Source of the DNA: Dyella sp. C9
GTDB lineage: Bacteria; Pseudomonadota; Gammaproteobacteria; Xanthomonadales; Rhodanobacteraceae
Assembly (NCBI RefSeq): GCF_003332825.1
Contig: NZ_QIRF01000023.1
Location: 1-64,000, forward strand
Length of the DNA: 64,000 nucleotides
Reading direction: 5' to 3'
The stretch's first letter is position 1, and each line of letters begins with the position of its first letter. Positions 27,812 through 35,846 of this stretch are shown here, piece after piece. Position numbers and translations under genes: made by a program. The notes under the pieces are model-generated. The model worked only from the letters and a program-made list of their open reading frames with translations, did not search any database and had not been told where the DNA came from.

Positions 27812-28930
27812 ATGATCGTGGCGCGCCTCAGGGCTGGCTGTGGTTCGATACCCGGCCGGCTGGCCGCAGGGGCGCTCGCGCTCGCCGGCCTGCTGGGGCT
27901 TCCACCGGGCGCCCACGCAGGCGCGCTGTACCGCTGCACCGGCAGCGCCGGCGAGGTGGTTTTCAGCAGCAACACCGCGGGCTACCAGGGGTGCAGCCGG
28001 ATCGCCGGCACGCCAGACCCGGTGCGGCGTCCGTCCGCCACCAGCCGGGCGTCACCCGCTGCATTGGCTGGGATCACGGGAAGTGCAGAGACATCCGCCA
28101 GGACCGTCCCTGCCACGCCTCCCCCGCAACCGCCTTCGCTGGCCTGGGTGCAGGACTCGGTCGAGACCACCGCCCGGATCGTGCCGCCCCCGCAGCCGCA
28201 GCCGCCGGCCGGCAAGGCGGGGCAGTGGAGTTACAGCGAGGCCACTCCGGCCCGCACCAGTTCGGTGCCGGACAAGCCGGTGGCCGATGTCTCGGCGGAT
28301 GGCAACCGGGTGCTGCGTGGCGCCGTCTATCGCGTGGTGCGCAAGGATGGCAGCGTGGAGTACACCAACCTGCGCCCCGCAGGTGCGCAGGGGCCGGCGG
28401 TCACCATGCTGTTCAGCTACATCGCCACCTGCGTGGCCTGTAACCTGCACTCGAACATCCGCTGGGATTCGGTGGCGCTCCACCTCAATGAATACGTGGA
28501 TGTGATCCGCCTGGCCAGCCAGGAGTACGGCGTGGACGAAGCCCTGCTGCGGGCCATCATCCATGCGGAAAGCGCGTTCAATCCGCGCGCCATGTCGCTC
28601 AAGGGCGCGCAGGGCCTGATGCAGCTCATGCCGGGCACCGCCATGGACATGGGCGTGCGCGATGCCTTCGACACCGACCAGAACATCCGGGGAGGCGCCC
28701 GCTACCTGGGCCTGCTGCTGCGCGCCTTCAACGGCGACGAGCGATTGGCCGCCGCCGCCTACAACGCAGGGCCGGCCGCCGTGCAGCGCTATAACGGGGT
28801 GCCTCCCTATGACGAGACCCGGGTCTACGTGGAGCGCGTGGGTACCTTGCGCAAGCGCTACGGCATGGCGCTTCACCCTGCAGGTGGTAGTCGCACGCCG
28901 ATCGCGGCCGGGATCTCAGCCATCCAGTGA
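27812..28930 (+). CDS. Secreted lytic transglycosylase (SLT domain) with DUF4124-like N-terminus
   Basis: 372 residues. A signal peptide ending in GAHAGALYRC precedes a short DUF4124-like region (YRCTGSAGEVVFSS), a Pro-rich linker (about residues 60-150) and a C-terminal SLT domain. The catalytic Glu is in IIHAESAFNPRAMS, followed by KGAQGLMQLMPGTA and AYNAGPAAVQRYNG. It should cleave peptidoglycan between MurNAc and GlcNAc in the periplasm. GGGGGAG lies just before the ATG. Its 3' end overlaps the convergent protease gene by 15 bp. Confidence 0.93.
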   Translation: MIVARLRAGCGSIPGRLAAGALALAGLLGLPPGAHAGALYRCTGSAGEVVFSSNTAGYQGCSRIAGTPDPVRRPSATSRASPAALAGITGSAETSARTVPATPPPQPPSLAWVQDSVETTARIVPPPQPQPPAGKAGQWSYSEATPARTSSVPDKPVADVSADGNRVLRGAVYRVVRKDGSVEYTNLRPAGAQGPAVTMLFSYIATCVACNLHSNIRWDSVALHLNEYVDVIRLASQEYGVDEALLRAIIHAESAFNPRAMSLKGAQGLMQLMPGTAMDMGVRDAFDTDQNIRGGARYLGLLLRAFNGDERLAAAAYNAGPAAVQRYNGVPPYDETRVYVERVGTLRKRYGMALHPAGGSRTPIAAGISAIQ

Positions 28931-30100
28931 AGCGGTGGGCGTCAGTGGCGGACGCTGGGCCAGGATCACTTCGGTATGGAAGGGCGTGCCATTGCGCAGG
29001 CCGGACACTTCCACCTTGCTGCCTGGCTTGAGGGCCGCTTCGTGCCGGCGCAGGTCGGCCGGGTCCACGATGTCCTCCGAACCGATGCGCAGCAGGATGT
29101 CGTGCGGCTGGATGCCGGCCTGGGCGGCCGGGCCACCCGGGTAGATGTCGGTGACCTGCGCCCCGCGGGCGGCAGCCGGGAGGCCGCTGTCGGCGGCCAC
29201 CGGCACGAAGGTGTAGTCGGCGCCCATCCAGCCGCGCACCACGTGGCCGGTGTCGATGATCTGGTCCAGCACCTTCTTGGCGCTGGTGACCGGGATGGCG
29301 AAGCTGATGCCCTCGGCATTGGCCGCCTTGCCGATAAGCAAGGTGTTGATGCCCACCAGCTCGCCCTCGGTGTTGACCAGCGCGCCGCCGGAGTTGCCCA
29401 GGTTGATCGCCGCGTCGGTCTGGATGAAGTCCTCGGGGTTGGCGCTGCTCAGCTGGCGGCCGATCGCGCTGACAATGCCCATCGTCACGGTCTGGTTGAG
29501 GCCCAGCGGGTTGCCGATGGCCAGCACCACGTCGCCGGTGCGCACCGGGGTGTGGTCGGCGATGCGGATCACCGGCAGGTTGCTGGCGTCGATCTTCAGT
29601 ACGGCCAGGTCGGTCTCGACGTCGGCGCCCACCACCTTGGCCTTGGCCACGCGACCGTCGTACAGCAGCACCTGGATGTCGTCGGCGTTGGCGATCACGT
29701 GATTGTTGGTCAGCACGTAGCCTTCGCTGCTGACGATCACGCCCGAGCCGAGGCTCTGTTCACGGCGCTTGTAGGCCGGGCCGGCCGGCCGGCCGCCGAA
29801 CAGGCGCTGAAGCACCGGGTCGGTGTACATCTGCACGGCCTGCTCGGTGACCATCTTGTTGGCGTAGATGTTCACCACCGACGGCGCCGCGCGGGCCACT
29901 GCGTCGGCATAGGAGATGGGGCCGCTGGTGCGCGTCGCCGGTGCACTGGCCGAGGGGGTGTCGCCGGCATGGCCAAGTCCGAAATGTTGCCGCAGGCGAT
30001 TGCCCACGTCCGGCCACGCCAGGCTGATGACGAAGGCAACCGCCAGCCCGAGAACCACGAAGCGGGCGATGAAGGCGAGCGTGCCTGCGGCATGTTTCAT
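28916..30100 (-). CDS. DegS/AlgW-like periplasmic serine protease (one PDZ domain)
   Basis: 394 residues. One N-terminal membrane anchor (FIARFVVLGLAVAFVISLAW) precedes a trypsin-like domain with catalytic His in LTNNHVIANA, Asp in ETDLAVLKI and Ser in LGNSGGALV, then a single PDZ domain (VTDIYPGGPAAQAGIQPHDILL). One PDZ and a membrane anchor match DegS/AlgW, the site-1 protease of the sigma-E envelope-stress pathway, rather than two-PDZ DegP. The anti-sigma factor is not in this window. Confidence 0.9.
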   Translation of the reverse strand: MKHAAGTLAFIARFVVLGLAVAFVISLAWPDVGNRLRQHFGLGHAGDTPSASAPATRTSGPISYADAVARAAPSVVNIYANKMVTEQAVQMYTDPVLQRLFGGRPAGPAYKRREQSLGSGVIVSSEGYVLTNNHVIANADDIQVLLYDGRVAKAKVVGADVETDLAVLKIDASNLPVIRIADHTPVRTGDVVLAIGNPLGLNQTVTMGIVSAIGRQLSSANPEDFIQTDAAINLGNSGGALVNTEGELVGINTLLIGKAANAEGISFAIPVTSAKKVLDQIIDTGHVVRGWMGADYTFVPVAADSGLPAAARGAQVTDIYPGGPAAQAGIQPHDILLRIGSEDIVDPADLRRHEAALKPGSKVEVSGLRNGTPFHTEVILAQRPPLTPTASLDG

Positions 30101-30169
30101 GTAGTTATGCGTTTCGTAGCAAGACGTTAGGACGAGTGATGCGCCAGGGCGACAGGCGCGGCGCTTTTA

Positions 30170-30198
30170 TTGTACGAGTCATGCCCTGACGCTACACT
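30170..30198 (+). promoter_or_regulatory. Putative sigma-70 promoter of the petABC operon
   Basis: TTGTAC (30170-30175) and TACACT (30193-30198) are spaced by 17 nt. Transcription would start near 30205, leaving a leader of about 280 nt before petA, in which no open frame stands out. Confidence 0.5.
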
Positions 30199-30432
30199 AA
30201 CGCGATTTTGCGAGAGCCAGATTTCTACTGGCGCTTGCGAAGCGGGTCGTCCCGGGAGCTTCCCGGTGCGCAGGGTGCCCGGGGGGTGGAAGCGTGCAGC
30301 TTTCGCTGCATGCTCATCGTGCTGGTGCCGCGCGTGCCTGCTGTTTGTTTTTTGGGGGAGTCGTAGGGTTTATCGGTTCGCGGCAGCGGTAATTTGCCGC
30401 GTAGCATGTCGACGCGCTTGGCAAGCACCTGT

Positions 30433-30449
30433 GGAACTTATTAAGTTCC
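30433..30449 (+). promoter_or_regulatory. Perfect palindrome in the petA leader
   Basis: GGAACTTATTAAGTTCC has 8-bp arms around one central base, 34 bp before the petA start codon. It could be an operator or an mRNA hairpin near the ribosome site. Function not known. Confidence 0.4.
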
Positions 30450-30483
30450 GCGTCTCAATGGCATGTAAGTACCGGAGAGCCTG

Positions 30484-31089
30484 ATGGCGAACGAAGTCGT
30501 CGATCACGGCCGCCGCCGCTTCCTCACAGCGACCACGGCCGTGGTCGGAGGTGTGGGAGTCGTTTCGGCAGTCGTGCCCTTCATCAAGTCGTGGGAACCG
30601 AGTGCGCGGGCCAAGTCCGCGGGTGCCCCGGTCACGGTCGACATCAGCAAGATCGAGTCCGGCCAACGCGTAACCTACCCCTGGCGCGGCCTCCCGGTCT
30701 TCGTCGTCAATCGCACCCAGGCCCAGCTCGATGCGCTGCCCAGCCAGGACAGTCGACTCGTCGATCCCAAGTCCGATTCCGGCTCGGCCGAACAGCAGCC
30801 CAAGTACGCCCAGAACGAGAACCGCTCCATCAAGCCCGAGTGGCTGGTGCTGGTGGGCCTGTGCACCCACCTGGGTTGCGTGCCCGATTTCGTGCCGGTG
30901 ATGAAGCCCGAGCCGTTCGATCCGGACTGGAAGGGCGGCTTCTATTGCCCCTGCCACAAGTCACGCTATGACATGTCCGGGCGCGTCTACCAGGGCGTGC
31001 CGGCTCCGAAGAACCTGCTGGTTCCCCCCTACCATTTCGTCGACGACGGGCACATCCAGATCGGTGTGGATCCGAAGGAGGCCGGCTGA
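30484..31089 (+). CDS. petA: Ubiquinol-cytochrome c reductase Rieske iron-sulfur subunit
   Basis: 201 residues. RRRFLTATTAVVGGVGVVSA is a Tat-like signal anchor. The 2Fe-2S ligands are in GLCTHLGCVP and YCPCHKSRYD. This is the mobile electron-transfer subunit of complex III, oxidising ubiquinol at the periplasmic side of the inner membrane. A GGAGAG-like ribosome site precedes the ATG. The stop overlaps the petB start by one base. Confidence 0.97.
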   Translation: MANEVVDHGRRRFLTATTAVVGGVGVVSAVVPFIKSWEPSARAKSAGAPVTVDISKIESGQRVTYPWRGLPVFVVNRTQAQLDALPSQDSRLVDPKSDSGSAEQQPKYAQNENRSIKPEWLVLVGLCTHLGCVPDFVPVMKPEPFDPDWKGGFYCPCHKSRYDMSGRVYQGVPAPKNLLVPPYHFVDDGHIQIGVDPKEAG

Positions 31090-32390
31090 TGGCCAACGTA
31101 TTCACGCGGATCGGCGACTGGGTCAACGAGCGGGCACCGGGCCTCATGCCCATGTACCGCAAGCACATGACCGAGTACTACGCGCCGAAGAACTTCAACC
31201 TTTGGTACTACTTCGGTTCGCTCGCGCTGGTGGTGCTGGTCAACCAGATCGTCACCGGCATCTTCCTCACCATGAACTACAAGACGAGTGCGGCGGAAGC
31301 CTTCAACTCGGTCGAGTACATCATGCGTGACGTGGAGTGGGGCTGGCTGATCCGCTACATGCACTCCACTGGCGCCTCGCTGTTCTTCGTGGTGGTGTTC
31401 TTGCACATGTTCCGCGGCCTGATGTACGGCTCGTACCAGAAGCCGCGCGAACTGGTGTGGCTGCTGGGCATGCTGATCTTCCTGGCGCTGATGGCTGAGG
31501 CCTTCATGGGCTACGTGCTGCCGTGGGGCAACATGTCGTTCTGGGGCGCCAAGGTGATCATCTCGCTGTTCGGCACCATCCCGGTGATCGGCGGCAGCCT
31601 GGTGGAGTGGATCATGGGCGACTACCTGCCCGCCGACGCCACGCTCAACCGCTTCTTCGCGCTGCACGTCATCGCGCTGCCGCTGGTGCTGCTGCTGCTG
31701 GTGGTGCTGCACCTGGCCGCGCTGCACGAAGTGGGCTCCAACAACCCGGATGGCGTCGACACCAAGCATGGTCCGAAGGGCAACCGCTGGGACGCGACCA
31801 AGCCGGCCGACGGCATTCCCTTCCATCCGTACTACACGGTGAAGGACCTGTTCGGCGTCGGATTCTTCCTCGTCATCGCGGCGTTCATCATCTTCTTCGC
31901 GCCGACCTTCGGCGGCTGGTTCCTTGAGCACGACAACTTCGTGCCGGCCAACAACCTGGTGACTCCGACGCACATCAAGCCGTCGTGGTACTTCACCCCG
32001 TTCTACGCGATCCTGCGCATGATCCCGTCGTTCTTCGGCACGGCCTTCTGGGGCGTGCTGGGCATGTTCGGGGCCATCGCGCTGCTGTTCCTGCTGCCAT
32101 GGATCGACGCGGGCAAGGTGCGCTCCATCCGTTATCGCGGCACCGGCTTCAAGGTGGCGCTGCTGGCCTTCGCCGCTTCCTTCATCGGCCTGGCCATGGT
32201 CGGTGCGGGCGTGATCGGCGAACTGGCACTGTCGTGGTTCCCCACCGATGCGACGGCGGCCGAGAACGCCTTCGGTCGCGTGATGACCTTCATCTACTTC
32301 GGGTACTTCGTGTTCCTGTGGTTCTACACGCGCCTTGGTTGGGAAAAGACCAAGCCGGTCCCGGAACGGGTGGTGTTCGACCATGACTAA
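31089..32390 (+). CDS. petB: Cytochrome b subunit of the bc1 complex
   Basis: 433 residues with eight to nine membrane helices and four haem-ligating His in the family positions (for example YMHSTGASLFF, VFLHMFRG, and ALHVIALPLVLLLLVVLHLA). PWGNMSFWGA and the PEWY-like segment WYFTPFYAI mark the quinol sites. It is the central quinol-oxidising subunit. Translation is coupled with petA (TGATG) and its end overlaps petC. Confidence 0.97.
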   Translation: MANVFTRIGDWVNERAPGLMPMYRKHMTEYYAPKNFNLWYYFGSLALVVLVNQIVTGIFLTMNYKTSAAEAFNSVEYIMRDVEWGWLIRYMHSTGASLFFVVVFLHMFRGLMYGSYQKPRELVWLLGMLIFLALMAEAFMGYVLPWGNMSFWGAKVIISLFGTIPVIGGSLVEWIMGDYLPADATLNRFFALHVIALPLVLLLLVVLHLAALHEVGSNNPDGVDTKHGPKGNRWDATKPADGIPFHPYYTVKDLFGVGFFLVIAAFIIFFAPTFGGWFLEHDNFVPANNLVTPTHIKPSWYFTPFYAILRMIPSFFGTAFWGVLGMFGAIALLFLLPWIDAGKVRSIRYRGTGFKVALLAFAASFIGLAMVGAGVIGELALSWFPTDATAAENAFGRVMTFIYFGYFVFLWFYTRLGWEKTKPVPERVVFDHD

Positions 32391-33138
32391 GCGACTGTTC
32401 CCGATGAAGAAGATCCTTGTCTCGTTCGCTCTCGCCGTTGGCCTCGTCGCCGGCACCACCTCGGTGGTGGCGGCCGAAGAGGGCGGCCTGCCTTCGGCGG
32501 GTACCAACATCCGCGACCAGGCGTCGCTGCAGCGTGGCGCCAAGCTGTTCTTCAACTATTGCGTGGGTTGCCACTCGCTGAAGTACGTGCGCTACTCGCG
32601 CATGGCCGAAGACCTGGGCCTGAGCGAAGACGAGGTGATGAAGAACCTCAACTTCACCGGCGCCAAGTTCGGCGATCCGGTGATCTCGCACATGCCCGAA
32701 GATTCCGCCCAGCAGTTCTTCGGCAAGGCCCCGCCGGACCTCTCGCTGGAGGTGCGGGCCAAGGAGGAGGGCCCGGATTGGGTTTACGCCTACCTCAATT
32801 CGTTCTATGTGGACCCGACCCGTCCGGTGGGCTGGAACAACACGGTGTTCCCGAACGCCTCCATGCCGTTTCCCCTGTGGGAGCTGCAGGGCGTGCAGAC
32901 CGCCGTGAAGAAGGAAGGCAGCGACGACGTCGAGAAGCTGGAGCTGTCCCAGCCCGGCAAGCTCACCCCGGCCCAGTACCAGCAGGCCACGCGTGACCTG
33001 ACCAACTTCCTCGAGTACGCCTCCGAGCCGGCCGCCCTGCAGCGCCAGCGCTATGGCATCTGGGTGCTGCTTTTCCTTGCGGGCTTCACTTTCCTGGCAT
33101 ATCTGCTAAAGAAGGAATACTGGAAGGACGTCCACTGA
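32383..33138 (+). CDS. petC: Cytochrome c1 subunit of the bc1 complex
   Basis: 251 residues. A signal peptide (MKKILVSFALAVGLVAGTTS) is followed by the haem c motif CVGCH in NYCVGCHSLKYVRYS, a later Met-rich region (ISHMPEDSAQQF) for the axial ligand, and a C-terminal anchor helix (WVLLFLAGFTFLAYLLKK). ATG 32383 overlaps the petB stop; ATG 32404 is an alternative. It passes electrons from the Rieske centre to soluble cytochrome c. Confidence 0.95.
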   Translation: MTKRLFPMKKILVSFALAVGLVAGTTSVVAAEEGGLPSAGTNIRDQASLQRGAKLFFNYCVGCHSLKYVRYSRMAEDLGLSEDEVMKNLNFTGAKFGDPVISHMPEDSAQQFFGKAPPDLSLEVRAKEEGPDWVYAYLNSFYVDPTRPVGWNNTVFPNASMPFPLWELQGVQTAVKKEGSDDVEKLELSQPGKLTPAQYQQATRDLTNFLEYASEPAALQRQRYGIWVLLFLAGFTFLAYLLKKEYWKDVH

Positions 33139-33162
33139 CGGGCGTCGCTCCATGGCCTGAGG

Positions 33163-33185
33163 TACGGCGGCCCAGTGCCGCCGTA
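33163..33185 (+). other. Hairpin between petC and sspA
   Basis: TACGGCGGC (33163-33171) and GCCGCCGTA (33177-33185) form a 9-bp stem with a 5-nt loop. There is no T-run, so it may stabilise the petC mRNA end or mark processing rather than terminate transcription. Confidence 0.5.
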
Positions 33186-33214
33186 TCCGCATAATGTCGA
33201 TGGGGAGATCGCGC

Positions 33215-33838
33215 ATGGTCCAAAGCGCTCGCTCGCGTACCGCACTCACCCTGTACACCACCGCGGACGGCATCCAATGCCACCGCACCCGGTTGGTCCT
33301 TGCGGCCAAGGGCGTCAGCTATGAACGGGTCATGGTCGACCCGGTCAAGCCTCCTGAGGACCTGCTCGACCTCAACCCGTACGGGACCACGCCGACCCTG
33401 GTCGATCGTGACCTGACCCTCTACAACACTGCCGTCGTCTGCGAATACCTGGACGAACGCTATCCCCACCCACCCTTGATGCCGATTGATCCGCTGTCAC
33501 GAGCGCGCCTGCGCCTGGCCACGGTACGGATCGAGCTCGACTGGCTGCCCGAAGTGGACACCATCCGGGCTGGTGGACGCCCTGCCGACGCCGCCCGCAA
33601 GCGGCTGCGTGAGCACCTGCTGGCCTCCTTGCCCCTGTTCAAGGCCTCGCGGTTCTTCCTCAATCCGGAGATGAGCCTGACCGATTGCCTGGTGGCCCCG
33701 GTGGTATGGCGGCTACCCTGGCTGGGGGTGGATCTGGGGCGCGAGGGCAAGCCGATCCTTGATTACGGCGAGCGCCTGTTCGCCAGCCAGGGCTATGTAC
33801 GCAGCATGACCCCGGAAGAAAAGGCGATGCGGTCCTAA
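33215..33838 (+). CDS. sspA: Stringent starvation protein A (GST-fold RNA polymerase-associated protein)
   Basis: 207 residues with a glutaredoxin-like N-terminal domain (LTLYTTADGIQCHRTRLVLAAKG, NPYGTTPTLVDRDLTLYNT, VCEYLDERYPHPPLMP) and an all-helical GST-C domain. SspA binds RNA polymerase and adjusts transcription under starvation and acid stress; it lacks glutathione transferase activity. ATG 33215 is chosen because GGGGAG (33202-33207) lies 7 nt upstream. petABC-sspA-sspB is a conserved order in this group. Confidence 0.94.
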   Translation: MVQSARSRTALTLYTTADGIQCHRTRLVLAAKGVSYERVMVDPVKPPEDLLDLNPYGTTPTLVDRDLTLYNTAVVCEYLDERYPHPPLMPIDPLSRARLRLATVRIELDWLPEVDTIRAGGRPADAARKRLREHLLASLPLFKASRFFLNPEMSLTDCLVAPVVWRLPWLGVDLGREGKPILDYGERLFASQGYVRSMTPEEKAMRS

Positions 33839-33999
33839 TCCGGACGCTGGTTGCTGCCGGCAGGCACCGGCTGGCCGAGGCGGCTGGCAGGTGAGGTATT
33901 GCGATCCTGCGACAATCCGCCCCGGCTTCGCATTACACTGCGGCGATCCAACCGGCCTGGCTCTGCGTTCAGTGGGGCCGGTCTCCAGCAGGCTTTTGC

Positions 34000-34452
34000 A
34001 TGACCGACGACAAGCTCCCGCCGATGACCTCCAATCGCCCCTATCTGTTGCGGGCGATCTATGACTGGATCACCGACAACAATCTCACGCCCTACGTGCT
34101 GGTGGATGCCGGCCGCGAAGGCGTGCGGGTGCCTCCCCAGGTCGTCAAGAACGGGCAGGTCGTGCTGAACCTTGCCATGCGTGCGGTGGCGAATCTGGAC
34201 CTGGGCAACGACTGGATCAGCTTCCAGGCCCGCTTCTCCGGAGTCAGCCACAACATCCACATTCCGGTGTACGCCGTATTGGCGCTGTATGCCCAGGAGA
34301 ACGGGCAGGGCATGATGTTCCCGGCCGATGAGGGGGGCGACCAGCCGCCGCCGTCCTCGCCCGATCCGGATGACACGCCGCCGCCGACCGACGGTGACCA
34401 GGCCGGCGACAAGCCCAAGCGCACCGCGCCGTTCCTGCGCGTGGTCAAGTAA
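34000..34452 (+). CDS. sspB: ClpXP protease specificity-enhancing factor SspB
   Basis: 150 residues. The dimeric SspB domain is recognised by NRPYLLRAIYDWITDNNLTPY, VRVPPQVVKNGQVVLNLA, and IHIPVYAVLALYAQENGQGM. A Pro/Asp-rich flexible linker ends in KRTAPFLRVVK, the ClpX-binding tail. SspB tethers ssrA-tagged proteins to ClpXP. It follows sspA by 161 bp. Confidence 0.95.
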   Translation: MTDDKLPPMTSNRPYLLRAIYDWITDNNLTPYVLVDAGREGVRVPPQVVKNGQVVLNLAMRAVANLDLGNDWISFQARFSGVSHNIHIPVYAVLALYAQENGQGMMFPADEGGDQPPPSSPDPDDTPPPTDGDQAGDKPKRTAPFLRVVK

Positions 34453-34472
34453 CGCAGAAATCCATGGCCGCC

Positions 34473-34883
34473 TCAGTGCAGGCGGCTGTCCCGGCGCAGG
34501 CGCGGCCTTAGCGGCACCACGTTGTCGGCCGCGGGAGGGGGCGTCATGTGTTCGGCCATCAGGTCGGGCAGGTGGCTCTGGATGGTGGGCAGGCTGAGCC
34601 CGGTGAGCGTGCGCTCGATCATCCACAGGCGGCCGGGTTCGCGGTCATCCCCATCGATGCTGACCTCGAAGCTGTAGCAGCGCTCCAGTGCAAGCCGGCC
34701 CTGGAGACGGCGCAGCCGCAGGCTGCGCAAGCCCACGCTTTCATCCAGCAGCTGCAGTCCGTGCTGGCGGCATTGCTGGCGCGCCTCCTGGCAGGCCTGT
34801 TCGCGGGCGCGACTGAGCTTGAGCCAGGCGCCGATGATCGCCAGCAGGGCCAACAGCAGGATCAGGTCGGGAAGTTCACTCAT
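34473..34883 (-). CDS. DUF3301 small membrane-anchored protein
   Basis: 136 residues. A single N-terminal helix (LPDLILLLALLAIIGAWL) is followed by RAREQACQEARQQCRQHGLQLLD, a motif of DUF3301, and YSFEVSIDGDDREPGRLWM. The frame stays open upstream to 34958, but ATG 34883 is immediately before the helix. Function unknown. It is convergent with sspB, 20 bp away. Confidence 0.85.
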   Translation of the reverse strand: MSELPDLILLLALLAIIGAWLKLSRAREQACQEARQQCRQHGLQLLDESVGLRSLRLRRLQGRLALERCYSFEVSIDGDDREPGRLWMIERTLTGLSLPTIQSHLPDLMAEHMTPPPAADNVVPLRPRLRRDSRLH

Positions 34884-34991
34884 GGGCCGAGAGTGGAGGT
34901 GTCGTGGATGGCTTGCAAGCCATCCTGCCCCCAGTCGCGGCAAGGCGAGGTCGGGCACGCCCGGGGCCGGCGGGCCCCGGGCGGGGCGGCC

Positions 34992-35846
34992 TCAGTCCAG
35001 CTGCAGTCGCAGGGACAAGTCCACCGCCCGGACGTGCTTGGTCAACGCGCCCACCGAGATGAAGTCGACCCCGGTCTGGGCGTACTCGCCGATGGTGGAG
35101 AGGTCCACGTTGCCCGAGATTTCCAGTTGTGCCCGGCCCTTGGCGATGGCCACGGCCTCGCGCATGAGGGGCAGGGTGAAGTTGTCCAGCATGATGCGGT
35201 CGGCGCCGGCGGCCAGGGCCTGGTCGAGCTCGTCGAGGTTCTCCACCTCGATTTCCAGCAGCAGCGATGGATGCAGGTGCCGAGCCGCCTCGGCCGCGGG
35301 GCGGATGCCGCCGGCCGCGATGATGTGGTTCTCCTTGACCAGGATGGCGTCGTAGAGGCCCACCCGGTGGTTATGGCCACCGCCGCAGCGCACTGCGTAC
35401 TTCTGCGCCAGGCGCAGGCCGGGTACGGTCTTGCGGGTGTCGAGCACGCGCACGCCGGTACCCGCCACGGCGGCCACGTGGGCGGCCGTGGCCGTCGCGG
35501 TGCCTGAAAGCAGCTGGAGGAAGTTGAGGGCCGAGCGTTCCGCGCTGACCATGGCGCGCGCGCGTCCGCGGATGTGGCAGATCACGCTGCCGGCGGCGAC
35601 GCGGTCACCATCACGCACGGACCAGCGGATGTCGATCGCCGGGTCCAGTTGGCGGAAGCAGGCGTTGAACCAGTCGATGCCGGCCATTACGGCATCTTCG
35701 CGGCAGGTCAGCGTGGCGCTGGCCTGGGCGTCGGCGGGAAGCAGGTCGGCCGTGGCGTCACCCGAGCCGATGTCCTCGGCAAAGGCGCGCTCGACGTCCG
35801 CCCGGATCAAGTCGGGCGAGGGTGAAGCAAGATCTGTGGGTGTCAT
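34992..35846 (-). CDS. nadC: Nicotinate-nucleotide pyrophosphorylase (carboxylating)
   Basis: 284 residues, a type II phosphoribosyltransferase. Visible are AFAEDIGSGDATADL, SERSALNFLQLLSGTAT, VLDTRKTVPGLRLAQKYAV and GGGHNHRVGLYDAILVKENH, with substrate-binding Arg and Lys in the family positions. It converts quinolinate and PRPP to nicotinate mononucleotide in NAD synthesis. The ATG overlaps the preceding DUF1631 stop (ATGA). Confidence 0.96.
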   Translation of the reverse strand: MTPTDLASPSPDLIRADVERAFAEDIGSGDATADLLPADAQASATLTCREDAVMAGIDWFNACFRQLDPAIDIRWSVRDGDRVAAGSVICHIRGRARAMVSAERSALNFLQLLSGTATATAAHVAAVAGTGVRVLDTRKTVPGLRLAQKYAVRCGGGHNHRVGLYDAILVKENHIIAAGGIRPAAEAARHLHPSLLLEIEVENLDELDQALAAGADRIMLDNFTLPLMREAVAIAKGRAQLEISGNVDLSTIGEYAQTGVDFISVGALTKHVRAVDLSLRLQLD

